Shown here: positions 9,584-19,450 of the stretch, piece by piece
Position numbering within the stretch: the stretch's first letter is position 1
Layout: every line of letters begins with the position of its first letter
NCBI RefSeq assembly: GCF_019635455.1
Contig: NZ_JAHBZJ010000001.1
Coordinates: 434,001 to 498,000, forward strand
Source of the DNA: Sphingomonas sp.
Lineage (GTDB): Bacteria > Pseudomonadota > Alphaproteobacteria > Sphingomonadales > Sphingomonadaceae
Reading direction: 5' to 3'
Length of the DNA: 64,000 bases
Notes under the pieces: model-generated
Databases searched by the model: none
Told to the model about the DNA's origin: nothing
The model's input: the letters and a program-made list of their open reading frames with translations, nothing else
Translations under genes and position numbers: made by a program

Positions 9584-9744
9584 CGACCATTCTCCCTTGC
9601 CACGGCGCGGCGCGCATCGCGCCCGTCATTGCCGCGCGCAATCGCGCATGAACGGTGGCAAGGTCAATGCAGCACCGCTCAATCGCGGGCCGGCGCGGGA
9701 AACGGATCGGGCGTCAGACGGCGTCCTGCCGCTGCCGGCCGCAC

Positions 9745-10437
9745 TCATTGGCGGGGCGTGAAATCCTCGACCAGCTGATAATGGGCGGCCGGAAAGACCT
9801 GGCGTGCGCAGGTCACCGGATCCTGTCCCCGCCATGTCCAGCGCTCGATCTGCAAACATGGCGCGCCGGAGTCGATGCGCAGTTCGCGCGCGGCCTCGGC
9901 GCCGGCGCCGATCGCGCCGATCCGGTGCCGCGCCTCGGTCCAGGGGACATGCGCGAGCAGCCACGCGCCCGGCGCGGTCGCCGCGAAATCCGCCCCTTCC
10001 GCACCCGGCGCCACCGCCAGGTCCAGCCAACGCTCCTCCCAGCCGAACGGCGTGGCGCCGGCATGGTGGATGCCCGACAGCGCCAGCCAGCAGCCGCCCG
10101 AGCGGGCCGGGAACCCCTCCGGCGCGCGCCGTTGAAGTTCGACGCTCAGCAACTCCCAGCGATAGGTCTCGCCCCGCGCGGCGATCAGCGCGCCGATATC
10201 GGGGACACCGACGACCGCGGTACGGATCTGCGGCTTTGCCACGAAGCTGCCCGCGCGTCGTCGCCGCTCGATCAGCCCCTCGCGCGCCAGCCGGGTCAGC
10301 GCCTTGTTCGCGGTGGCGCGCGCACAGCGATAGGTGGCGACCAGTTGATGCTCGGTCGGGACCCGCGTCCCCGGCGCCCATTCGCCCGAGCGGATGCGCG
10401 ATTCGATGTCGCCGCGGATTCGCGCCTCGATGCTCAT
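9745..10437 (-). CDS. hutC: HutC, GntR-family repressor of histidine utilisation
   Basis: Transcriptional repressor expected to respond to urocanate. The N-terminal winged helix-turn-helix of the GntR family covers about residues 5-70 (GTRVPTEHQLVATYRCARAT, then KALTRLAREGLI). The UTRA effector domain fills residues 80-225 and ends with the family-typical YQLVEDFTP. It has 230 residues. Its ATG overlaps the hutF stop (ATGA at 10434-10437), so it is made from the hutF message and probably represses its own synthesis. The matching operator lies at 11784-11797. About 160 bases downstream of the gene, up to the flavoprotein start, hold nothing I recognise. Confidence 0.9.
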   Translation of the reverse strand: MSIEARIRGDIESRIRSGEWAPGTRVPTEHQLVATYRCARATANKALTRLAREGLIERRRRAGSFVAKPQIRTAVVGVPDIGALIAARGETYRWELLSVELQRRAPEGFPARSGGCWLALSGIHHAGATPFGWEERWLDLAVAPGAEGADFAATAPGAWLLAHVPWTEARHRIGAIGAGAEAARELRIDSGAPCLQIERWTWRGQDPVTCARQVFPAAHYQLVEDFTPRQ

Positions 10438-11777
10438 GCGATCAGCCTTTCCAATGCCGCCCGATAACGTGCCTCGATCGCGTCACGATGCCGATGCCGC
10501 CCGCGCTCCACCTGTTTCGTGCCGGCGCGCCACACGCAATCGATCGTCCGGCGCCCGGCAAAGATCAGCGAATCGAGCAGCGCGTCCCCGCCACGCGCGG
10601 CGAAGACCGGATCGTCACGGTTCAGGGAGACGAGGTCGGCAGGCCGCCCGACCGCAAGCCCGGTGGGTATGCCGAGCGCGCGGCCCCCGCCCGCCACGGC
10701 ATCGCCATAAAGCCGCGCGCCGGTCGAACATCGCGTCTCCGCCGCGAGGACATTGCGTGCGCGCGCGGTCAGCCGCTGGCCATATTCGAGCAGGCGAAGC
10801 TCCTCCGCAGCGTCGATCCGCACGTTCGAATCGCTGCCGATACCAAAGACGCCCCCCGCGTCGAGAAAGGGCGCCGCCGGAAAGAGGCCGTCGCCAAGAT
10901 TGGCTTCGGTGACGGGACACAGGCCGACCACGGCGCCAGCGGAAGCGACGTCCGCGATTTCATTCCGATCGACATGCGTGGCGTGAACCAGCGTCCAGCG
11001 GGCATCGACGGGCAGGTGATCGAAAAGCCAATGCACCGGCCGCCGCCCGCTCCACGCGACACATGCCTCAACCTCCTGCACCTGCTCGGCGATATGGATG
11101 TGGATCGGCCCGCCTGGCGCGACCGGCATCAGCGCACGCAGTTCGTCGAGCGTCACCGCGCGCAGGCTGTGCGGCGCGATGCCGATCACGCCATCGGACG
11201 GCAACAGCGCGGCGGCACGCCCGACCAGATCGGCAAAGCCATCGACGTCATGGACGAACCGCGCCTGCGCCGCGCCCGGCGCCTGCCCGCCAAATCCGCC
11301 ATGCGCGTAAAAGACCGGGAGCAAGGTCAGCCCGATCCCCGCCATCTCCGCCGCCGCCACGATCCGCCCGCTCATTTCGGCCGGGTCGTCGTATCGCGAC
11401 CCGTCGGGCGCATGATGCAGATAGTGGAATTCGCCGACGCGGGTGAAGCCGACCTCCAGCATCTCGGCAAAGGCGAGGGTGGCGATCGCCTCGCATTCGT
11501 CCGGGCCGATCCGGGCGACGAAGCGATACATCAGGTCGCGCCACGACCAGAAATCGTCGCTCGCCGCGCCGCGCATCTCGGTCAGCCCGGCCATGGCGCG
11601 CTGGAACGCGTGGCTGTGCAGGTTGGGGATGCCGGGCAGTGCGGCGAAATGGATTTCGTCCCCCGCGTCCGGCGCCACCCCGATATCGACCGACGCGATC
11701 CGGCCGTCCGCGACACACAGGCGCACGCGATCGGCCCAGCCATGTTCCAGCAGCGCAGTCTCGAACCACAGATTCAT
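10434..11777 (-). CDS. hutF: Formimidoylglutamate deiminase HutF
   Basis: Hydrolyses N-formimidoyl-L-glutamate to N-formyl-L-glutamate and ammonia, the step that commits the pathway to the formylglutamate branch. It is an amidohydrolase of 447 residues. Metal-binding and catalytic motifs are visible: [13 protein letters not shown] (near residue 53), HIHIAEQ, LVHATH and GSDSNVRID. The start [14 protein letters not shown] is typical of the family, although the frame is open further upstream. Divergent from hutI with only 29 bases between the two ATGs, and translationally coupled to hutC downstream. Cytoplasmic. Confidence 0.92.
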   Translation of the reverse strand: MNLWFETALLEHGWADRVRLCVADGRIASVDIGVAPDAGDEIHFAALPGIPNLHSHAFQRAMAGLTEMRGAASDDFWSWRDLMYRFVARIGPDECEAIATLAFAEMLEVGFTRVGEFHYLHHAPDGSRYDDPAEMSGRIVAAAEMAGIGLTLLPVFYAHGGFGGQAPGAAQARFVHDVDGFADLVGRAAALLPSDGVIGIAPHSLRAVTLDELRALMPVAPGGPIHIHIAEQVQEVEACVAWSGRRPVHWLFDHLPVDARWTLVHATHVDRNEIADVASAGAVVGLCPVTEANLGDGLFPAAPFLDAGGVFGIGSDSNVRIDAAEELRLLEYGQRLTARARNVLAAETRCSTGARLYGDAVAGGGRALGIPTGLAVGRPADLVSLNRDDPVFAARGGDALLDSLIFAGRRTIDCVWRAGTKQVERGRHRHRDAIEARYRAALERLIA

Positions 11778-11783
11778 CGCATT

Positions 11784-11797
11784 TATGTCTAGACATA
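11784..11797. promoter_or_regulatory. Candidate HutC operator
   Basis: TATGTCTAGACATA is a perfect 14-bp palindrome in the gap between the divergent hutF and hutI start codons. Its core GTCTAGAC fits the GTMTAKAC pattern described for operators of the HutC subfamily of GntR regulators. It ends 9 bases before the hutI ATG and begins 6 bases beyond the hutF ATG. A bound repressor would therefore cover the start region of both arms of the hut locus. Confidence 0.8.
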
Positions 11798-11806
11798 TTC
11801 GGCCGC

Positions 11807-13018
11807 ATGTCCAACGATAAGCAGATGCCGATTCCCGACATTCTGTGGCGCAACGCCCGCCTGGCGACCATGGCGGATGGCACGGGGCTGGGCGTGGTCG
11901 AACGCGGCGCCGTCGCGGCAACGGGCGGGCGCATCGTGTTCGCCGGCCCCCAGGACGCGGCTCCCGATGCCAGGACGATCGTGGACTGCGACGGCCGCTG
12001 GATCACGCCGGGCCTGATCGACTGTCACACCCACCTGGTCCATGCCGGCGATCGCGCGAAAGAGTTCGAGGCGCGGCTGGAAGGCGCGACCTATGAAGAG
12101 ATCGCGCGCGCCGGCGGCGGCATTCTCTCGACGGTCGGCGCGACCCGCGCCGCGGACGAGGACGAGCTGATCGCCACCGCCCTGCCCCGGCTCGACCAGC
12201 TGATCGGCGAGGGCGTAACGACGGTCGAGGTGAAATCGGGCTATGGCCTCACGCTTGACGACGAGCTGAAGATGCTGCGCGCGGGCAAGCGGCTGGGGAC
12301 GGCGCGGGCGGTGCGGATTCGCGCCACGCTGCTCGCCGCGCACGCGGTGCCGCCCGAATTTCGCGGCGATCCGGACGGCTATGTCGATCTGGTCTGCGAC
12401 CGGATCATCCCCGCCGCGCGCGGCATCGCCGATGCGGTGGACGCGTTTTGCGAGGGCATCGGCTTTACCCCGGCGCAGACCGGGCGCGTCCTTGCCGCCG
12501 CACGCGCCAACGGGATGCCGGTCAAGCTGCATGCCGAACAGCTCTCCAATCAGAATGGCGCGGCGCTGGCCGCACGGTTCGGCGCATTGTCGGCCGACCA
12601 TCTTGAGCATCTGGACGATGCCGGAATCGCGGCGATGGCGCGCGCCGGCACCGTCGCCACGCTGCTCCCGGGCGCCTATTATTTCACGCGTGAGACGCGT
12701 CCGCCACCGGTTGCGGCGCTGCGCGATGCCGGGATTCCCATCGCAATCGCCACCGATTGCAATCCCGGAACCTCACCCATGGCTTCGTTGCTGCTCGCCG
12801 CGAACATGGGCGCGACGCTGTTCCGGCTGACGGTCGCCGAATGCCTGCGCGGCATCACCATCCACGCCGCCCGCGCCCTGGGCCTGGCTGCCGATATCGG
12901 CAGTCTCGAAACCGGCAAGGCGGCGGATCTGGCGATCTGGGACATCACCGAACCCGCCGAACTGGTCTATCGGATCGGCGCCAACCCCCTTCACACACGG
13001 ATATTCGACGGCCGATGA
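11807..13018 (+). CDS. hutI: Imidazolonepropionase HutI
   Basis: Hydrolyses 4-imidazolone-5-propionate to formimidoylglutamate, the third step of histidine breakdown. It is an amidohydrolase of 403 residues with [20 protein letters not shown] near residue 70, [31 protein letters not shown] and the metal-site segment [11 protein letters not shown]. The ATG at 11807 lies just beyond the palindromic operator; a second in-frame ATG at 11825 would leave more room for a promoter and cannot be excluded. The end overlaps the hutH start (ATGA). Confidence 0.94.
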   Translation: MSNDKQMPIPDILWRNARLATMADGTGLGVVERGAVAATGGRIVFAGPQDAAPDARTIVDCDGRWITPGLIDCHTHLVHAGDRAKEFEARLEGATYEEIARAGGGILSTVGATRAADEDELIATALPRLDQLIGEGVTTVEVKSGYGLTLDDELKMLRAGKRLGTARAVRIRATLLAAHAVPPEFRGDPDGYVDLVCDRIIPAARGIADAVDAFCEGIGFTPAQTGRVLAAARANGMPVKLHAEQLSNQNGAALAARFGALSADHLEHLDDAGIAAMARAGTVATLLPGAYYFTRETRPPPVAALRDAGIPIAIATDCNPGTSPMASLLLAANMGATLFRLTVAECLRGITIHAARALGLAADIGSLETGKAADLAIWDITEPAELVYRIGANPLHTRIFDGR

Positions 13019-14508
13019 TCACCCCCGGCAATACCCCGCTCAAGACCTGGCGCGCGATCTATCGGGGAGAGCCTGCGTCGCTCGACCCCGCCTGTCACGG
13101 TCGCGTTGCCGCCAGCGCCGATGCGGTGCAGGCGATCCTGGGGCGGGGGGAGCCGGTCTATGGGATCAACACCGGCTTTGGAAAACTGGCATCGGTGCGG
13201 ATCGGCAATGACGATCTCGAAACGCTTCAGCGAAACATCGTGCTGAGCCACGCGGCGGGCGTCGGCGATCCGATGCCGGCACCGGTGGTCCGGCTGATGA
13301 TCGCGCTCAAGCTCGCGAGCCTGGCGCAGGGGCATAGCGGCGTGCGGCCCGAAACCGTCGCGATGCTCCAGGACATGCTAGATCGCGGGATCACGCCGAT
13401 CATCCCCTCCCAGGGGTCGGTCGGCGCGAGCGGCGACCTCGCCCCACTCGCCCATCTCGCCGCCGCGATGATCGGCGTGGGCGACGTGTTGGTCGATGGG
13501 GTGCCGCGCCCGGCCGGCCCGATGCTGGGCCGCCTGACGCTCGGCCCGAAGGAAGGGCTGGCGCTGCTCAACGGCACGCAGTTCAGCACCGCCTATGCAC
13601 TCGCCGCGCTGTTCGAGACCGAACGGTTGTTTCGCGCCGCGCTCGTCACCGGCGCGCTCTCGACCGAGGCGGCGAAGGGGTCCGACACGCCGTTCGATCC
13701 GCGGATTCATGACGTGCGCGGTCATCCCGGCCAGATCGAGGTGGCAACGGCGCTCGCCGGGCTGATGGCCAATTCCGCGATCCGCGCATCGCACCGCGAG
13801 GGGGACGAACGGGTGCAGGACCCCTATTGCCTGCGCTGCCAGCCGCAGGTGATGGGCGCATGCCTGACGCTGATCCGCCAGGTCGCGGACACGCTGGGCG
13901 TCGAGGCGAACGGCGTGACCGACAACCCGCTGATCTTCGCGGAATCGGGCGAGGCGCTGTCGGGCGGCAATTTCCATGCCGAACCGGTCGCCTTCGCCGC
14001 CGACATGCTGGCGCTGGCGATCTGCGAGATCGGCAGCCTGGCCGAACGGCGCATCGCGATGCTGGTCGATCCCGCGCTGTCGGGCCTGCCGGCGTTCCTT
14101 ACCCCGCGCCCCGGCCTCAATTCCGGCTTCATGATTCCGCAGGTGACCGCCGCCGCGCTGGTGAGCGAGAACAAGCAGCGCGCGCATCCGGCGAGTGTCG
14201 ATTCGATCCCGACCAGCGCGAACCAGGAGGATCATGTGTCGATGGCCGGCCATGGCGCGCGCCGCCTGCTCGACATGACCGCCAACCTCGCCGCCATTCT
14301 TGGCATCGAATATCTCGCCGCAGCGCAGGGATGCGATTTCCACGCGCCGCTGACGTCCAGCGAAGCGCTGGAGGCCGCGCGCGCGCAGCTCCGCGCGCGG
14401 GTGCCGCATCTGGACGAGGACCGCCATTTCGCCCCCGACATCGCCGCCGCCACCGCGCTGATCGCGAGCGGGACGCTGGGCGACGGGCTGCCGGGAGCGG
14501 TGCGATGA
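13015..14508 (+). CDS. hutH: Histidine ammonia-lyase HutH
   Basis: Deaminates L-histidine to trans-urocanate, the first step of the pathway, through a self-formed MIO group. The Ala-Ser-Gly triad that forms MIO is at residues 138-140 within [19 protein letters not shown]. Other family segments are [14 protein letters not shown] near residue 42, [14 protein letters not shown] and [17 protein letters not shown]. It has 497 residues, a normal length. It overlaps hutI upstream and hutG downstream by 4 bases each, so hutIHGU is one tightly coupled operon. Cytoplasmic homotetramer in the known family. Confidence 0.96.
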   Translation: MITPGNTPLKTWRAIYRGEPASLDPACHGRVAASADAVQAILGRGEPVYGINTGFGKLASVRIGNDDLETLQRNIVLSHAAGVGDPMPAPVVRLMIALKLASLAQGHSGVRPETVAMLQDMLDRGITPIIPSQGSVGASGDLAPLAHLAAAMIGVGDVLVDGVPRPAGPMLGRLTLGPKEGLALLNGTQFSTAYALAALFETERLFRAALVTGALSTEAAKGSDTPFDPRIHDVRGHPGQIEVATALAGLMANSAIRASHREGDERVQDPYCLRCQPQVMGACLTLIRQVADTLGVEANGVTDNPLIFAESGEALSGGNFHAEPVAFAADMLALAICEIGSLAERRIAMLVDPALSGLPAFLTPRPGLNSGFMIPQVTAAALVSENKQRAHPASVDSIPTSANQEDHVSMAGHGARRLLDMTANLAAILGIEYLAAAQGCDFHAPLTSSEALEAARAQLRARVPHLDEDRHFAPDIAAATALIASGTLGDGLPGAVR

Positions 14509-15296
14509 TCGATATCCGCACCGGCGATGCGCCGCTGATCGTCAGCATTCCCCATGCCGGGGTCGAAATCCCCGCCGGGGTCACCGGGCTGGTTTCCCCC
14601 GAACTCGCCCGGCACGATGCGGACCTCTATGTCGATCGGCTCTATGCCTTTGCGGCGGAACTGGACGCGACGATCGTGCGCACGCCGGTGTCGCGCACCG
14701 TCATCGACGTGAACCGCGATCCGGCCGGCCAGACGCTCTATCCCGGGCAATTCACCACCGGCCTCTGTCCGGTCGAAACCTTTGACAGCATTCCCCTCTA
14801 CCTTCCCGGCGGCGAGCCGGACGCGGCGGAGATCGCGCGCCGCCGCACCGCCTGGTTCGATCCCTACCACGCGGCGCTGACGGGGGAGATCGCGCGGTTG
14901 CGCGCGCGGCATGCCGCGATCGTCCTTTACGATGCGCATTCGATCCGCAGCGTCGCGCCGCGCCTGTTCGACGGCGTGCTGCCCGCGTTCAACATCGGCA
15001 CCAACGACGGCGCATCCTGCGCCCCGGCGCTCGCCGCCGCGATCGGGCAGGTCTGTGACGACAGCGGGCGCACGCGCGTGACCAACGGACGGTTCAAGGG
15101 CGGATGGATCACCCGCCATTACGGCGCCCCCATGCGCGGGGTCCATGCGATCCAGATGGAGCTGGCGATGCGCGCCTATCTGATCGAAACGCCGGAGGAC
15201 TGGCCACCGCCATGGCATCCGGCGACCGCCCGGGATTGCCAGCGGACGCTCCGCCGCATCCTCACCGCCGCCATCGACTTCGCGAGACACCAATGA
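14505..15296 (+). CDS. hutG: N-formylglutamate deformylase HutG
   Basis: Hydrolyses N-formyl-L-glutamate to formate and glutamate, the last step of the five-step hut route. It has 263 residues with the family's zinc amidohydrolase motifs: [12 protein letters not shown] at the N terminus, [20 protein letters not shown] near residue 67, [17 protein letters not shown] near residue 143, and [14 protein letters not shown]. Its presence together with HutF shows that this organism uses the formylglutamate route rather than direct formimidoylglutamase. Overlaps hutH and hutU by a few bases each. Confidence 0.94.
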   Translation: MIDIRTGDAPLIVSIPHAGVEIPAGVTGLVSPELARHDADLYVDRLYAFAAELDATIVRTPVSRTVIDVNRDPAGQTLYPGQFTTGLCPVETFDSIPLYLPGGEPDAAEIARRRTAWFDPYHAALTGEIARLRARHAAIVLYDAHSIRSVAPRLFDGVLPAFNIGTNDGASCAPALAAAIGQVCDDSGRTRVTNGRFKGGWITRHYGAPMRGVHAIQMELAMRAYLIETPEDWPPPWHPATARDCQRTLRRILTAAIDFARHQ

Positions 15297-16951
15297 CCAC
15301 CCGAACCGACAACAGCCGCCGGATCAAGGCACCGACCGGAACCGACCTGACGGCGCGGAGCTGGCTGACCGAGGCACCGCTCCGGATGCTGATGAACAAC
15401 CTCGACCCCGACGTCGCCGAAGCGCCGGAAAGCCTGGTCGTCTATGGCGGGATCGGGCGCGCCGCCCGCGACTGGGAAAGTTTCGACCGCATCGTCGATA
15501 CGCTCCGCCGCCTCGACGACGATCAGACGCTGCTCGTCCAGTCGGGCAAGCCGGTCGGCGTGTTTCGCACCCACCCCGACGCACCGCGCGTGCTGATCGC
15601 CAACTCCAACCTGGTCCCCCATTGGGCGACATGGGACCATTTCGACGCGCTCGATCGAAAGGGGCTGGCGATGTACGGCCAGATGACCGCTGGCAGCTGG
15701 ATCTATATCGGCACGCAGGGCATCGTGCAGGGAACCTATGAGACATTCGTCGAGGCGGGGCGCCAGCATTATGACGGCGACCTGTCCGGCCGGTGGATCC
15801 TCACCGCCGGCCTGGGCGGAATGGGCGGCGCACAGCCGCTCGCCGCGACGATGGCGGGCGCGTCCTGCCTTGCCGTCGAATGCCAGCCCAGCCGGATCGA
15901 GATGCGGCTGCGCACCCGCTATCTCGATCGCAGCGCGACCAGCATCGACGAGGCGCTGGAGATCATCCGCACCTCCCAGAACCCGGTCTCGGTCGGCCTG
16001 CTCGGCAACGCGGCGGAGATCCTGCCCGAGCTCGTCCGGCGCGGCGTGCGCCCCGACATGGTGACCGACCAGACCAGCGCGCACGATCCGGTGAACGGCT
16101 ACCTTCCCGCCGGCTGGACGCTGGACCAGTGGTTCGCGAAGCGCGAGACCGACCGGGGCGCGGTCGAGGCCGCCGCCCGCAGCTCGATGGCGGCGCACGT
16201 CCGCGCGATGCTCGCCTTTCAGCAAATGGGCGTCCCGGTGTTCGACTATGGCAACAATATCCGCCAGGTCGCAAAGGACGCCGGCGTCGCCGACGCGTTC
16301 GCCTTTCCCGGCTTCGTTCCCGCCTATATCCGACCGCTGTTCTGCCGCGGCGTCGGCCCGTTCCGCTGGGCCGCACTGTCGGGCAACCCGGACGACATCT
16401 GGAAGACCGATGCGAAGGTGAAGGAGCTGCTTCCCGGCAACCATCACCTGCATCAATGGCTCGACATGGCGCGCGACCGCATCGCCTTTCAGGGGCTTCC
16501 CGCGCGGATCTGCTGGGTCGGCCTGGGCGACCGCCATCGCCTCGCCCTCGCCTTCAACGACATGGTGGCCAAGGGCGAACTGGACGCGCCGATCGTCATT
16601 GGCCGCGATCATCTCGACAGCGGCTCGGTCGCCAGCCCGAACCGGGAGACAGAGGCGATGCGCGACGGTTCCGACGCGGTGTCGGACTGGCCGCTGCTCA
16701 ATGCGCTGCTGAACACCGCATCGGGCGCGACCTGGGTATCGCTGCACCATGGCGGCGGCGTCGGCATGGGTTATTCGCAGCATTCGGGAATGGTGATCGT
16801 CGCCGACGGCACGCCGGAGGCGGCCCGACGCCTCGAGCGCGTCCTGTGGAACGACCCGGCGACCGGCGTCATGCGCCATGCGGACGCGGGGTATGAGATC
16901 GCGCGGGACTGCGCGCGCGAGATGGGTCTGGACCTGCCCTCGATCGGCTGA
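15293..16951 (+). CDS. hutU: Urocanate hydratase HutU
   Basis: Adds water to urocanate using tightly bound NAD+, giving imidazolonepropionate. It has 552 residues. Family signatures include [20 protein letters not shown] at the N terminus, [18 protein letters not shown] (NAD-binding region), [18 protein letters not shown] and [17 protein letters not shown], which carries the conserved Cys. Near the end is [19 protein letters not shown]. The ATG overlaps the hutG stop. It is the last gene of hutIHGU; 17 bases separate its stop from the stop of the convergent gspK. Confidence 0.96.
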   Translation: MTTRTDNSRRIKAPTGTDLTARSWLTEAPLRMLMNNLDPDVAEAPESLVVYGGIGRAARDWESFDRIVDTLRRLDDDQTLLVQSGKPVGVFRTHPDAPRVLIANSNLVPHWATWDHFDALDRKGLAMYGQMTAGSWIYIGTQGIVQGTYETFVEAGRQHYDGDLSGRWILTAGLGGMGGAQPLAATMAGASCLAVECQPSRIEMRLRTRYLDRSATSIDEALEIIRTSQNPVSVGLLGNAAEILPELVRRGVRPDMVTDQTSAHDPVNGYLPAGWTLDQWFAKRETDRGAVEAAARSSMAAHVRAMLAFQQMGVPVFDYGNNIRQVAKDAGVADAFAFPGFVPAYIRPLFCRGVGPFRWAALSGNPDDIWKTDAKVKELLPGNHHLHQWLDMARDRIAFQGLPARICWVGLGDRHRLALAFNDMVAKGELDAPIVIGRDHLDSGSVASPNRETEAMRDGSDAVSDWPLLNALLNTASGATWVSLHHGGGVGMGYSQHSGMVIVADGTPEAARRLERVLWNDPATGVMRHADAGYEIARDCAREMGLDLPSIG

Positions 16952-16968
16952 CGCGGGACGCGGCGCGG

Positions 16969-17844
16969 TCAGCCGAGCGGCGGAGCCTCTGGCGGAATCG
17001 CCATGTTGCGCCACCGCGCGACCGGCAGGGCGACCACCGGCTCGCCGTCGCGCGGACGCCGGCGCTGGATCAGCGTCGCGCCTTCCTGGCTCGTCTCGCC
17101 GATCGTCGCGCGCGCATGCACCCAGAAGGTATCGGATCGGAACGAGGTTCCCGGCGGCTGGGTCACCTTCTGCTCCGACAGGTCGCGCAGGGTGATCTGC
17201 TCGTTCCGCTTGCGGATCGCGATCAGCCGTTCGGCGACGACCGGATCGTCGAACACGATCGCCAGCAAGTCCCGATCGGCGGCGTTCAGGTTGATCGCGG
17301 TATTTCCGGGCAGCGCCGTCACCATCCGCTCCAGCCGGCCGAGCGCACGGGCATCCATGCCGGGAATCAGGCGGATCGGGCGGACGTCGCTGATCGGCCC
17401 CTGGGCGCGGACATAGGCGATCGCCTCGACCGCGCGCCCCTCGTCAATGCCGACCGATGCGGCGATCTTCTGAAAGAGGAGCACCGGCGCCACCTCCCCG
17501 CTTCGCAGCGAATTGACGTTGAAGCGCCCTTCCGCGTCGCTCACCGCCAGATCAAAGGTGCCGCCCGCGATCGGCGCACCCTTCGCACCGATCGATGCCC
17601 ATGGCTCGCCGCCATGATCGACCTCGGGCGCGTCGCGTGCGTCGCGCGTCAGCGCGGCGATCGCCGAGAGTTCGCCGCCCCGCACGATCGCTGCAGCCCG
17701 CGCCACCTCACGCGTGCGCAATGCGCGGTCGAGCGCCAGTTCCTCGCGATTGATCATCAGCAGCACCAGCCCGCTGGCGATCGCGACGAACATCAGCACG
17801 TTGACCAGGATCATGCCCTGTTCGCGATCGCGCGCCGCCATCAT
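16969..17844 (-). CDS. gspK: Type II secretion minor pseudopilin GspK
   Basis: Tip component of the type II secretion pseudopilus. It has 291 residues. After a short charged leader comes a prepilin cleavage site (DREQG before MILVNVLMFVAIASG). The glutamate at +5 usual in other pseudopilins is absent, as is characteristic of GspK. The large periplasmic domain has NVNSLRSGEVAPVLLF and a helix-hairpin-helix-like part (NLNAADRDLLAIVF). Two adjacent ATGs (17844, 17841) could start it; the first overlaps the gspJ stop. Last gene of the leftward unit PBP-activator-like, gspJ, gspK. Confidence 0.85.
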   Translation of the reverse strand: MMAARDREQGMILVNVLMFVAIASGLVLLMINREELALDRALRTREVARAAAIVRGGELSAIAALTRDARDAPEVDHGGEPWASIGAKGAPIAGGTFDLAVSDAEGRFNVNSLRSGEVAPVLLFQKIAASVGIDEGRAVEAIAYVRAQGPISDVRPIRLIPGMDARALGRLERMVTALPGNTAINLNAADRDLLAIVFDDPVVAERLIAIRKRNEQITLRDLSEQKVTQPPGTSFRSDTFWVHARATIGETSQEGATLIQRRRPRDGEPVVALPVARWRNMAIPPEAPPLG

Positions 17845-18377
17845 TCGTCCTTCGGCTGGACGGGCAGCACGACCACCCGGCGCAGCCGCCCCTGTGGCCC
17901 GCGATCGCCCGCAATCTGTAATTCGACCTCGACCGCGCGCGGCCATTGCGCCTTTCGCGCGTCGTCGGGCGGCCAGCGATCGACCCAGGCCGCACCGTCC
18001 AGGAACCGCCAGCGCGCGGCGGTCACGCCGTCCAGCAGCGGCTGGGGCTGTGGCGCCGACCGCACCAGCGCGCCCCCGGCCGCCGCATAGCGCACCGGCA
18101 CGGAGAGCCCGCCCAGTCCCGCCGCCACGCGCACGAACCCGATATCCGATCCACCACCGGCCACGTCGCCGCGCGTGATCTGGTCAAGGTCGCTCTGGAT
18201 CACGAACATCGTCCGTTGCAGCGCGGCGAGCCGGTCGAGCCGCCCCTCGGTCCGGCTCTGCACTCCCATCACGCTGTCGAGCAGGGCCAGCCCCGCCACC
18301 GCGATCAGGGCGAACAGGCCCAGCGAGATGATGAGTTCGAGCAGGGTGAAGCCCGACGCGTCCGACGCCGGTTTCAC
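17841..18377 (-). CDS. gspJ: Type II secretion minor pseudopilin GspJ
   Basis: A 178-residue minor pseudopilin. A short leader ends at the prepilin peptidase site (DASG before FTLLELIISLGLFALIAVAG) with the expected Glu at +5 of the mature chain. The periplasmic domain has the GspJ-like segment RLAALQRTMFVIQSDLDQIT. Its start codon overlaps the stop of the periplasmic binding protein gene and its stop overlaps gspK, so all three are translationally coupled. The prepilin peptidase gene itself (gspO/pilD) is not in this window. Confidence 0.87.
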   Translation of the reverse strand: MKPASDASGFTLLELIISLGLFALIAVAGLALLDSVMGVQSRTEGRLDRLAALQRTMFVIQSDLDQITRGDVAGGGSDIGFVRVAAGLGGLSVPVRYAAAGGALVRSAPQPQPLLDGVTAARWRFLDGAAWVDRWPPDDARKAQWPRAVEVELQIAGDRGPQGRLRRVVVLPVQPKDE

Positions 18378-19450
18378 GCGCCCAGGCTCACCGCCACCGG
18401 CTCATATCCCTGGGGGCCGGCGACCACGATCGCCAGTTCGCGCGCCACGCTGCCATCGCTGCGGAACCGCGCATTGCCGGTCACGCAGCGATAGCTGGTT
18501 TCCGCCAGCAGTGCGGCCTGGTCCAGCGATCCCTTTTCCCGCAGCGTCTTGACGATCCCGCCGGCATCGTAGGCGAGTGCCGCCAGCACACCGGGATCAC
18601 CGCCGTGCCGCGCGCGATAGTCGCTCGCGAATTTTCCGAATGCGGCCGGATCGGGGCTGGCGAGCCATGCACCATCAAGCACCTCCAGCGCCGCCGGCCG
18701 GAAATCGAGCGCCTGAACGGTGCCGAGCAGCTGAATGCCGCTTCCCTTCAGATTGCGCGCGGCGGCGAGCACCGCCTCGCCACTGCCGGGCAACAGCACC
18801 GCATCGGGCGCATCCCCCGCCGCCGGCAGCGGCTGGCCCGGCTGAACCGTCAGCGCACGCACGTCGATGCCGATTTCGCCCTGCACCTTGCCCGCCGCCA
18901 GCGCCGCCGCCGCGCTCCATGGCGAGGCATCGTCGATCACCACCACGTCCTTTACCCCGCGTGAGCGGGCGTAGCGCAGGATCGCGCTGGTGACCTGTGA
19001 CGGGGTGATGCCGAACAGGAACGCGCCAGGGCCGCGCACCACGGCATTGTTGCTGAATGCGATGACCGGCACGCGGCCCTGTACCTCGCCCTCGACCGCC
19101 GCCGTCTCCTCTGCGGTAACCGGGCCGACGATCATCGCCGCCTTCGCCTTCAGCGCGTTGCGCGCCGCCAGCGCGGCGCCCGCGGCCGTCCCGCCGGTAT
19201 CATAGGCGGTGATTTCCGGTCCAGAATCCGCAAGCAACACCGCCTGCCGCATGCTAAGGCCCAGCGCGGCGCGCGGCCCCGACAGCGGGAGCAGCATCGC
19301 CACCGGCCGCTTGTCACGCTTTACCTTCGCGTCGAAACCGGCCGCCAGAACGGAGGGACTCGCGAGCAATGCCGGCGGCAACAGACACGCTGATTGCAGC
19401 AGCTTCAGCAGATCCCGGCGATGCAGCGCCGGTGTTCGGACGGGCTTCAT
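18374..19450 (-). CDS. LpoA/LppC-like periplasmic binding-fold protein (penicillin-binding protein activator family)
   Basis: A 358-residue exported protein. The N terminus has a twin-arginine-like signal (HRRDLLKLLQSACLLPPALL), ending near ALA or VLAA at about residue 37. The only Cys there is not in a clear lipobox. The mature part has the type I periplasmic binding fold typical of alphaproteobacterial penicillin-binding protein activators: VAMLLPLSGPRAALGLSMRQ at the start, then AMIVGPVTAEETAAVEG, PVIAFSNNAVVRGPGAFLFG and LAALAYDAGGIVKTL. LpoA-type relatives stimulate peptidoglycan synthases. Here the stop overlaps the gspJ start, so the gene is wired into the secretion cluster; a branched-chain amino-acid-type binding protein is the alternative. 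Its first 82 bases overlap the 5' end of gspN on the other strand. Confidence 0.75.
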   Translation of the reverse strand: MKPVRTPALHRRDLLKLLQSACLLPPALLASPSVLAAGFDAKVKRDKRPVAMLLPLSGPRAALGLSMRQAVLLADSGPEITAYDTGGTAAGAALAARNALKAKAAMIVGPVTAEETAAVEGEVQGRVPVIAFSNNAVVRGPGAFLFGITPSQVTSAILRYARSRGVKDVVVIDDASPWSAAAALAAGKVQGEIGIDVRALTVQPGQPLPAAGDAPDAVLLPGSGEAVLAAARNLKGSGIQLLGTVQALDFRPAALEVLDGAWLASPDPAAFGKFASDYRARHGGDPGVLAALAYDAGGIVKTLREKGSLDQAALLAETSYRCVTGNARFRSDGSVARELAIVVAGPQGYEPVAVSLGA

